From JARDZU01 sp963730285 (GTDB lineage Bacteria > Actinomycetota > Acidimicrobiia > Spongiisociales > ZC4RG35): a DNA stretch of 64,000 nt. Position numbers and translations under genes: made by a program. Under the pieces are notes generated by a model, which ran no database searches, was not told where the DNA came from, and saw only the letters and a list, made by a program, of their open reading frames with translations. Position 1 is the first letter of the stretch. Every line of letters begins with the position of its first letter. This document shows, in pieces, positions 56,195-64,000 of this stretch. Location of the stretch: assembly GCA_963730285.1 (NCBI GenBank), contig CAVSQY010000007.1, forward strand, positions 248,001-312,000, read 5' to 3'.

Positions 56195-56892
56195 GCACCC
56201 TGGCCCGATGAGAGGCGTCTGCGGATCTGCAGCAGGCCCAGGACGGTGCGAGGGACTCGCTTCACCAGGGATGACCGGGCGACCCTCATCTCCTCGACTA
56301 TCACGGGCACCTCACAGATCTTGTGGCCGCCACGCTCGGCCCGTATGACCAATTCGGTATCGAACAGGTCCTTGCGGCTCACCACCTGGGGAGCCAGGTC
56401 AGTGACCAGCTCATGGCGAAATGCCTTCATCCCGTGGGTGTCGCTTACCCGTGAGCCGAGGATCGTTCGCAGGAGGATGTTGAAGACGAGGGTGGCAAGC
56501 CTGCGCAGAGGTGATCGGCGGTCGTCGGAGCCCGGAGCCCGCTTGGAGGCGATGACGATCTCGCAGTCGTCGAGCTTCAGAACCATCCGGAGAAACTCGG
56601 CAGAGAAGTAGTCGATGTCGAAGTTGACTACCCAGCTTCCTTCCGCCTCCAGAAATCCCCGACGCATGGCCTCCCCATAATCCGGTTCCGCCAGCGATAG
56701 GACCGACACGGGGGAGTTGCCAGTCAGATCACGGGCCACGTCCGCAGTGCCGTCCGAGGATCCGTTCTCGACCAGGATCACCCGATAAGGCTCGCCCAGC
56801 CCGTCGAGCTCATTGATCAACGCGGGAAGGGCGCGTGGCAGGAAGTCGGCCTCGTTGTAGATGGGCACGACGATGGAGAATGTGGGTGTCAT
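56191..56892 (-). CDS. family 2 glycosyltransferase, polyprenyl-phosphate sugar synthase-like
   Basis: 233 residues from ATG 56892; the open frame extends upstream only through the tandem repeat. Motifs: FSIVVPIYNEADFLPRALPA, VILVENGSSDGTADVA, WVVNFDIDYFSAEFL (DxD), RTILGSRVSDTHGMKAFRHE and ELVIRAERGGHKICEVPVIV. The size and the SDTHGMK / EVPV motifs match dolichyl- or polyprenyl-phosphate sugar synthases of the DPM1 type, which could charge lipid donors for the GT-C-like proteins in this window. That link is inference. Confidence 0.83.
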   Translation of the reverse strand: MTPTFSIVVPIYNEADFLPRALPALINELDGLGEPYRVILVENGSSDGTADVARDLTGNSPVSVLSLAEPDYGEAMRRGFLEAEGSWVVNFDIDYFSAEFLRMVLKLDDCEIVIASKRAPGSDDRRSPLRRLATLVFNILLRTILGSRVSDTHGMKAFRHELVTDLAPQVVSRKDLFDTELVIRAERGGHKICEVPVIVEEMRVARSSLVKRVPRTVLGLLQIRRRLSSGQGA

Positions 56893-56930
56893 CGAGTGCC
56901 GGGATTGTAGGAATCGGTGCGACCTAGGCC

Positions 56931-57342
56931 GACCCGAGGAGTGGCACGACCTCGGCCTTGCGACTGGCGCGCCTGGGCCACCGACCTGGGCAACGGCACC
57001 ATCCAGCAGACTGTTCGGAGCCCGCTGAACGGTGCATGTCAACCATCTCGGCGGCCATCCATCACCAGTCGCTGCGTTCTCGGCCCCACCATTCCGACCC
57101 GAGGAGTGGCACGACCTCGGCCTTGCGACTGGCGCGCCTGGGCCACCGACCTGGGCAACGGCACCATCCAGCAGACTGTTCGGAGCCCGCTGAACGGTGC
57201 ATGTCAACCATCTCGGCGGCCATCCATCACCAGTCGCTGCGTTCTCGGCCCCACCATTCCGACCCGAGGAGTGGCACGACCTCGGCCTTGCGACTGGCGC
57301 GCCTGGGCCACCGACCTGGGCAACGGCACCATCCAGCAGACT
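56931..57342. repeat. 165-bp tandem repeat, 2.5 copies, intergenic
   Basis: Units start at 56931, 57096 and 57261 (period exactly 165). The first two are complete and appear identical; the third stops after 82 bp. Each full unit has two potential hairpins with 6-bp stems and 10-base loops: CCGAGG...CCTCGG near its start and CTGTTC...GAACGG (one G-T pair) in the middle, plus the palindrome GGCGCGCC. The copies end just before the promoter-like TAGACT of the phosphomannomutase gene. Confidence 0.92.
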
Positions 57343-57344
57343 CC

Positions 57345-57350
57345 TAGACT
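57345..57350 (+). promoter_or_regulatory. -10-like TAGACT for phosphomannomutase
   Basis: TAGACT lies three bases after the last repeat copy and nine bases before ATG 57360. No Shine-Dalgarno sequence is present. Confidence 0.4.
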
Positions 57351-57359
57351 TCGCCGCAG

Positions 57360-58703
57360 ATGAGTCAGAAATCAGTGTTCAAGGCCTACGACATAAGGGG
57401 CCGCACCGACAACGGCGATCTGACTCCGGAGCTGTTCGAGAAGATCGGCAATGTCTTCGCTCAGATGGAAGCGGCGGGGGCGATCGCGGTGGGTCGGGAC
57501 TGCCGCGCATCATCCGATTCGCTCTTCCAAGGCCTGGTGAAGGGGATCACGGGAACAGGGGTCGACGTTATCGATTTGGGCCAAGTCCCCACCGATCTCG
57601 TCTATTTCTATTCGGGTAAGCACTCGGTGCCCGGGGCGATCATCACTGCGTCGCACAACCCACCCCAGTACAACGGTCTCAAGCTGTGTCGCGCCGGGGC
57701 GGCGCCGGTCGGCGCCGACAGCGGACTGGATGCGATCAAGGGCCAAGTCGAGGCCGGTGATGTGGTCAACGCCGCTGAGAAGGGGAGTGTCCAGCAAGTC
57801 GACGCAGTCGATGCCTACGTCGAACATCTCTTGGACGTGGTTGGGACGGAGTCGATCGGCGCGCTCCGGGTCGCCGTCGATGGTGCCAATGGCATGGCCG
57901 GGGTGACTGTGACGAGGGTCTTCGACCGCATCAAGGCCTCTCTCGACGGCCTCTACCTCGAGCCAGACGGAACGTTCCCCAATCATCCTGCCGACCCGAT
58001 TCAGATCGAGAACCTTCGAGACCTGATCAGGAAGGTGGCCGAAGGTGGCCATGATCTTGGTGTCGCCTTTGATGGTGACGCAGACCGGGCGTTCTTCATC
58101 GATGAGAATGCCGGGCCGGTCAATGGCAGTGCTGTCACCGCCCTCATCGCCCGGTGGATGCTGGCGCGGCACCCGGGTGCTTCGATCATCCACAACTTGA
58201 TCACGTCCCGGGCCGTTCCGGAGCTGGTTCGGGAGGCCGGGGGGATCCCGGTGAGAACCAGGGTGGGCCACAGTTTCATCAAGGGGGTGATGGCCGAGAC
58301 CGGCGCGGTGTTCGGTGGGGAGCACAGTGGCCACTACTACTTCGCCGACAACTATCGAGCCGATTCGGGGATGTTGGCCATGCTGATCTTGCTTCGAGTC
58401 ATCTCCGAGTCGGGGAGACCACTGTCGGCGTTGGTGCACGAGGTGGAGATCTACAACGAGTCCGGGGAGATCAACTTCGAAGTCGATGACCCCGAGAAAG
58501 CGATGTCCGCGGTTGAGGCGGCCTTCGGAGACGCTTCGATCGACCGTCTCGACGGTCTCAGCGTCGATGCAGGCGATTTCTGGTTCAACATCCGGCCGTC
58601 GAACACCGAGCCCCTGATCAGATTGAACGTCGAGGCACGTGATCAGGGCTCGGTCGACAAGGCGGTATCGAGGATTCGCTCGGTGATCGAGGGCGCACGT
58701 TGA
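57360..58703 (+). CDS. manB: phosphomannomutase/phosphoglucomutase
   Basis: 447 residues, alpha-D-phosphohexomutase family. It interconverts hexose 6- and 1-phosphates, feeding GDP-mannose or UDP-glucose synthesis for envelope glycans. Four domains with standard signatures: FKAYDIRGR at the start, phosphoserine loop IITASHNPPQYNGLK, metal loop GVAFDGDADRAFFID, sugar loop GGEHSGHYYFADNY and phosphate-binding RPSNTEPLIRLN. Specificity for mannose is suggested by the GEHSGHYYF loop and the actinobacterial context, not proven. It overlaps the Trm112-like gene. Confidence 0.92.
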   Translation: MSQKSVFKAYDIRGRTDNGDLTPELFEKIGNVFAQMEAAGAIAVGRDCRASSDSLFQGLVKGITGTGVDVIDLGQVPTDLVYFYSGKHSVPGAIITASHNPPQYNGLKLCRAGAAPVGADSGLDAIKGQVEAGDVVNAAEKGSVQQVDAVDAYVEHLLDVVGTESIGALRVAVDGANGMAGVTVTRVFDRIKASLDGLYLEPDGTFPNHPADPIQIENLRDLIRKVAEGGHDLGVAFDGDADRAFFIDENAGPVNGSAVTALIARWMLARHPGASIIHNLITSRAVPELVREAGGIPVRTRVGHSFIKGVMAETGAVFGGEHSGHYYFADNYRADSGMLAMLILLRVISESGRPLSALVHEVEIYNESGEINFEVDDPEKAMSAVEAAFGDASIDRLDGLSVDAGDFWFNIRPSNTEPLIRLNVEARDQGSVDKAVSRIRSVIEGAR

Positions 58704-58879
58704 GCTTGATCGACCCGGATCTCTTCGCCATCCTGGTGTGTCCAGTCGACCGGGGCCATCTGCGAGAGGATGTGGAGTCGGCGCAGTTGGTGTGTGAAAG
58801 ATGTGGCCGCGGTTACCCCGTGGTCGACGGTATTCCGGTGATGCTGGCCCAAGATCTCGAGGAGAACACGGATGGCTGA
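58700..58879 (+). CDS. Trm112-like/UPF0434 small zinc-ribbon protein
   Basis: 59 residues from TTG 58700, overlapping the phosphomannomutase stop. It reads LFAILVCPVDRGHLRED, LVCERCGRGYPVVDGIPVML: a CPxx...CxxCGRxYPVxDGIPVML pattern diagnostic of Trm112/YcaR proteins, with one cysteine of the first knuckle replaced by Asp (CPVD). Family members activate methyltransferases, and in actinobacteria the gene normally lies between phosphomannomutase and adenosylhomocysteinase as here. Confidence 0.8.
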   Translation: MSLIDPDLFAILVCPVDRGHLREDVESAQLVCERCGRGYPVVDGIPVMLAQDLEENTDG

Positions 58880-58920
58880 CATGCTGGAAAAACTGAAGAA
58901 ACTCCTAGTAGAGGGCCGAA

Positions 58921-60168
58921 ATGAACTATGACATCGCCAATCCCGCCCTGGCGGAGGACGGGGCACGCCGCATCGCCTGGGCCGGCAGAAGGATGCCGGT
59001 CCTGGCTACCGTCCGCGAGCGTTTCGAGAAGGAAAAGCCGCTCCAGGGGCACATCGTCGCCGCGTGCCTTCACGTCACAGCCGAGACGGCCAATCTGATG
59101 CTGGCACTGCGAGACGGCGGTGCCGAGCCCATTCTCTGTGCCTCCAACCCACTGTCCACCCAGGACGATGTGGCAGCGGCGCTGGTCGCCGATGGCATCT
59201 CGGTCTTCGCCATACGGGGTATTGACGCTGACGGCTACTACAAGCACATCCACGCCGTTTTGGATCATGGCCCGGCCATCACCATGGACGACGGCGCCGA
59301 CCTGGCAACCATCCTCCACACCGATCGTCGCGACATCGAGGTGATCGGCTCCACCGAGGAGACCACGACCGGGGTCATAAGACTCCGCGCCATGGCGGCA
59401 GACGGGACACTTCGGGTTCCCGTGGTTGCGGTCAACGATTCCGCTACCAAGCACCTCTTCGACAACCACTACGGGACCGGTCAATCAGCCATCGATGGCA
59501 TCCTTCGTGCGACCAACGTCCTCCTGGCGGGGCTCAATCTGGTCGTCATCGGCTATGGAGATTGCGGGCGCGGCGTTGCGAGGCGAGCCGATGGAATGGG
59601 AGCCAAGGTGATCGTGGTCGAGGTCGATCCGGTGCGGGCGCTGACTGCGGCGATGGACGGCTTTCGGGTGATGACCGGGATCGACGCCGCATCCGAGGGT
59701 GATCTCTTCGTCACCGTCACCGGCGACAAGCACGTCCTGCGAATGGAACATTTCGATCGGATGAAGGACGGGGCGATCCTGGCCAATGCAGGGCACTTCG
59801 ACATAGAGATCGACCTGGCCGCCTTGGGCGCCGAGTCGGTGGCCCGGCGCCCAGTTCGCACGAGTCTCGAGGAGTACGAGATGCCTGACGGGCGACGCAT
59901 TCTCGTCGCAGCCGAGGGACGTCTGGTCAACCTGGGGGCCGCGGAGGGTCACCCCGCCGACGTCATGGACATGTCGTTTTCCAACCAGGCCATGGCAGCC
60001 GAGTACCTGATCGAGAACGCCGGGAAGTTGGAGCCTCTCATCTACACGCTCCCCAGTGAGATCGATGAGGAAGTGGCCAGGATCAAGCTGGAGCATCTCG
60101 GTGGTGGGCTGGACCGACTGACCGACGAACAAGTCGCCTATCTCTCGGGGTGGCAAGAGGGCACCTGA
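58921..60168 (+). CDS. ahcY: adenosylhomocysteinase
   Basis: 415 residues. Hydrolyses S-adenosylhomocysteine to adenosine and homocysteine using bound NAD, relieving inhibition of methyltransferases. Motifs: HIVAACLHVTAETANLMLAL, STEETTTGVIRL, VPVVAVNDSATKHLFDNHYG (catalytic Lys and Asp region), GTGQSAIDGILRATNVLLAG, NAD loop LVVIGYGDCGRGVARRADGM, NAGHFDIEID. The length is that of the shorter archaeal/Thermotoga-like group lacking the 40-residue insertion of many proteobacterial and eukaryotic enzymes. GAGGG lies six bases before the ATG. Confidence 0.95.
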   Translation: MNYDIANPALAEDGARRIAWAGRRMPVLATVRERFEKEKPLQGHIVAACLHVTAETANLMLALRDGGAEPILCASNPLSTQDDVAAALVADGISVFAIRGIDADGYYKHIHAVLDHGPAITMDDGADLATILHTDRRDIEVIGSTEETTTGVIRLRAMAADGTLRVPVVAVNDSATKHLFDNHYGTGQSAIDGILRATNVLLAGLNLVVIGYGDCGRGVARRADGMGAKVIVVEVDPVRALTAAMDGFRVMTGIDAASEGDLFVTVTGDKHVLRMEHFDRMKDGAILANAGHFDIEIDLAALGAESVARRPVRTSLEEYEMPDGRRILVAAEGRLVNLGAAEGHPADVMDMSFSNQAMAAEYLIENAGKLEPLIYTLPSEIDEEVARIKLEHLGGGLDRLTDEQVAYLSGWQEGT

Positions 60169-60187
60169 GCGTGTCCCACCCCGGCCA

Positions 60188-60193
60188 TAGCGT
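60188..60193 (+). promoter_or_regulatory. -10-like TAGCGT before the ComF-like gene
   Basis: TAGCGT lies five bases before GTG 60199 and eight before GTG 60202, with no clear ribosome binding site. Confidence 0.3.
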
Positions 60194-60198
60194 CGGGG

Positions 60199-60768
60199 GT
60201 GGTGCTCTGCCAGGTCTGCTTTCGCGTTTCGCATCGACCTCTGTGTGATCGATGTGCGGGCGGGTTGCGCCCTGCCCGGGAGCGGACATTGCCCGGGGGA
60301 TTCAGGTTGGTGGCCGCATTCGAACATGAGGGCCCGGCCCGGGCGCTGGTCCACAACCTCAAGTATCGCGGCATCATCTGGTACGCCGAGGTCGTGGCCG
60401 AGGCCCTCGCCCCCCGACTGCCCACAATTCCGCTGGTCCCGATACCCCGAGCATGGAGCCGACAGGTCGGTTACGGCATCGATCCTTCCCGCCAGATCGC
60501 GTCAGCTTTGGCGAGGAGGCTCGCGACGCCGGTCCTCGACCTGCTGAGGCCACCGTTGCACTCCAAGCGGCGTGCCGGTGGTGACCACGGAATCATGCCA
60601 CGGCCGTTTCGCCTCCTCCGCCCGCCTGAGACCAAGTATCAGCTCGTGGATGACGTCGTGACCACCGGTGCAACGGTCATGGCCGCGGCGAGGTCTCTGG
60701 GATCTGAGCAATTAGCCCTTGTGGTGGCCGCCAATGCCGCCGATAGGTGTCTAGTCAGCTTCAAATGA
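60199..60768 (+). CDS. ComF-like phosphoribosyltransferase domain protein
   Basis: 189 residues. An N-terminal zinc-finger-like part (LCQVCFRVSHRPLCDRCAGG, two CxxC) and then a type I phosphoribosyltransferase fold with YQLVDDVVTTGATVMAAAR, the PRPP-binding loop, and LVPIPRAWSRQVGYGIDPSR. This is the ComF/GntX layout. In competent bacteria ComF helps DNA uptake, but many homologues occur without other competence genes, and none are seen here. Downstream of ahcY by 30 bp. Confidence 0.83.
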   Translation: MVLCQVCFRVSHRPLCDRCAGGLRPARERTLPGGFRLVAAFEHEGPARALVHNLKYRGIIWYAEVVAEALAPRLPTIPLVPIPRAWSRQVGYGIDPSRQIASALARRLATPVLDLLRPPLHSKRRAGGDHGIMPRPFRLLRPPETKYQLVDDVVTTGATVMAAARSLGSEQLALVVAANAADRCLVSFK

Positions 60769-60791
60769 CTGGGAGAACCAATGCAGCAAGG

Positions 60792-60808
60792 TTTGCCGAA
60801 TAGGCAAA
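60792..60808 (+). promoter_or_regulatory. 17-base inverted repeat upstream of the response regulator
   Basis: TTTGCC-GAATA-GGCAAA, a perfect 6-bp stem with a 5-base loop, 13 bases before ATG 60822 and just ahead of the GGGGGG ribosome binding site (60810-60815). It could be an operator or an RNA hairpin affecting translation. It is too short for a riboswitch and lacks a U-tract for a terminator. Confidence 0.45.
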
Positions 60809-60821
60809 TGGGGGGTTTCCG

Positions 60822-61472
60822 ATGGCCTCGGTAGTGATCGTCGATGACGCCGAGCTCTTTCGAGAGGCCCTCAGAGCCGCCTTCCAACAGGAGGGATTCC
60901 AGGTATTGGGGGTCGCCTCCGACGCGATGAAGGCGATTGACCTCGCCCGTGAGCACAAGCCGGACCTGATGATGCTGGACCTCTTGATGCCCGGCATGTC
61001 CGGCATCGAGGTCGTGGGTGCCATTGGGAAGGCGAGCCCCCAAACCAAGGTCGTCCTCCTCACCTCAAGCGAGTCGGCCAAAGACCTCTTGGCCGCGGTG
61101 AAGGCCGGGGCCGCAGGGTATTTGACAAAGGACACCCCGCTTCCCCGACTGGTGTCAGCCATGAACGACGTGCTCGAAGGGGGGGCCGCAGTCTCTCCAG
61201 AGATGGGCGGCAAGCTCTTCACGGCGATCCGCGATCTGCTTCGCCATCATGGGGATGCGGTCGGCCGGAACCCCGAGCTAACCGGTCGCGAGTTGGAGAT
61301 CCTCAGCCACATTGGGGAAGGGAAGACATCGAGGGAGATCGCGGCTGAACTGTTCATCTCGGAGAACACGGTTCGCAACCACGTTCGCAACGTCCTCGAC
61401 AAACTCGGTCTGAAGTCCCGCTTCGAGGCGGTGAACTGGGCGCAAAAGGAAGGCTTGATCGAAGTCCGTTGA
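60822..61472 (+). CDS. orphan NarL/FixJ-family response regulator
   Basis: 216 residues. Receiver domain (1-120) with acidic pocket VIVDDAELFREAL, phospho-acceptor Asp53 in MMLDLLMPGMSG, Thr/Ser switch in VVLLTSSESAKD and Lys103 in AGYLTKDTP. LuxR-type HTH (about 145-210): LTGRELEILSHIGEGKTSRE, IAAELFISENTVRNHVRNVL. It binds DNA when phosphorylated by a histidine kinase, but no kinase gene is nearby. A strong GGGGGG ribosome binding site precedes ATG 60822. The hairpin at 60792 may be its own target. Confidence 0.9.
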   Translation: MASVVIVDDAELFREALRAAFQQEGFQVLGVASDAMKAIDLAREHKPDLMMLDLLMPGMSGIEVVGAIGKASPQTKVVLLTSSESAKDLLAAVKAGAAGYLTKDTPLPRLVSAMNDVLEGGAAVSPEMGGKLFTAIRDLLRHHGDAVGRNPELTGRELEILSHIGEGKTSREIAAELFISENTVRNHVRNVLDKLGLKSRFEAVNWAQKEGLIEVR

Positions 61473-61509
61473 CCTGATGGAGAAAAGTCGATCAAATCCT
61501 GGTCATCGG

Positions 61510-61515
61510 TAGCAT
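61510..61515 (+). promoter_or_regulatory. -10-like TAGCAT for secA
   Basis: TAGCAT lies nine bases before ATG 61525. A usual Shine-Dalgarno sequence is absent. Confidence 0.4.
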
Positions 61516-61524
61516 GGGGACTCA

Positions 61525-64000
<2,476 letters not shown>

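Larger units (their letters stand above)
56893..57359. other. 467-bp intergenic region dominated by a tandem repeat
   Basis: It separates the divergent GT2 and phosphomannomutase genes. Apart from the repeat (56931-57342) and a TAGACT element, nothing else is seen. Open frames through it on both strands exist only because the repeat length is a multiple of three without stops. Confidence 0.7.

Noticed and set aside
56917..57363. Open frames through the 165-bp repeat
   Set aside because: They persist only because the period is divisible by three; composition is unlike neighbouring proteins and there is no start signal.
58872..58931. 19-codon frame (MADMLEKLKKLLVEGRNEL) overlapping the ahcY start
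   Set aside because: Amphipathic-looking but very short and overlapping a well-placed ATG with its own GAGGG site; could be a leader peptide but nothing supports it.
60769..60821. c-di-GMP or other riboswitch before the response regulator
   Set aside because: Only 53 bases with a single small hairpin; none of the conserved riboswitch core sequences is present.

Overview
The window is about 64 kb of high-GC bacterial chromosome. It looks like an uncultured member of the class Acidimicrobiia (Actinomycetota). The reasons are: stand-alone coenzyme F420 genes (cofD, cofE); secreted proteins carrying SLH-like repeats with the Acidimicrobiia-style core GCNPPxNDxFCP; many GTG/TTG and apparently leaderless starts; and an actinobacterial gene neighbourhood on the right (LCP protein, F420 genes, large membrane GT2, DUF5719, DUF3499, phosphomannomutase, adenosylhomocysteinase, secA). 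No database could be searched, so the placement is an inference. No tRNA, rRNA, CRISPR array, transposase or phage gene was seen.

Left part, 0-18 kb: a surface-polysaccharide locus. It holds three related membrane-hairpin GT2 glycosyltransferases (one with coiled-coil repeats, one fused to a DUF115 domain), a pyruvyl-transferase-like gene, a methyltransferase, an OafA-type acyltransferase with an SGNH domain, several GT-B enzymes, and an 833-residue GT2/pyruvyl-transferase fusion. Interleaved and following, at 11.5-23.7 kb, are four secreted proteins (M23 peptidase, subtilase, PQQ-type sugar dehydrogenase-like, SpoIID/LytB). Each carries three copies of the same cysteine-containing SLH-like repeat, presumably a shared cell-wall anchor.

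Middle, 23.7-33.8 kb: more envelope glycan genes (nucleotide-sugar dehydrogenase, GT4, GT2, GT-C-like membrane protein, WbaP/WcaJ-type initiating sugar-phosphate transferase, Wzx-type flippase), with a leucyl aminopeptidase between them. These can be read as one pathway: UDP-sugar oxidation, priming on polyprenyl phosphate, extension, modification (acyl, pyruvyl, methyl) and export.

Right part, 33.9-64 kb: mostly core genes. These are a class A PBP with PASTA domains, the methylmalonyl-CoA mutase catalytic subunit, an LpdA-like flavoprotein, acyl-CoA carboxylase alpha and beta subunits with divergent birA, a dienelactone-hydrolase homologue, an LCP transferase, UDP-glucose dehydrogenase, cofE/cofD, the GT2-DUF5719-thioredoxin-like-DUF3499 cluster, PTPS-related membrane protein, a GT2, a 165-bp tandem repeat, phosphomannomutase, Trm112-like protein, adenosylhomocysteinase, ComF-like phosphoribosyltransferase, an orphan NarL-type regulator, and secA running off the end.

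Two window-wide points matter to a reader. First, seven genes, all in the left 32 kb and all glycan genes, are interrupted by single-base frameshifts (eleven seen). Most restore by changing a short run of one base, which argues for sequence or assembly indels, although decay or phase variation is possible. The coordinates below span the restored reading frames. Second, many operon-leading genes lack a Shine-Dalgarno sequence and have a TAnnnT hexamer 5-9 nt before the start codon, the pattern of leaderless transcription. This was used to choose several starts.
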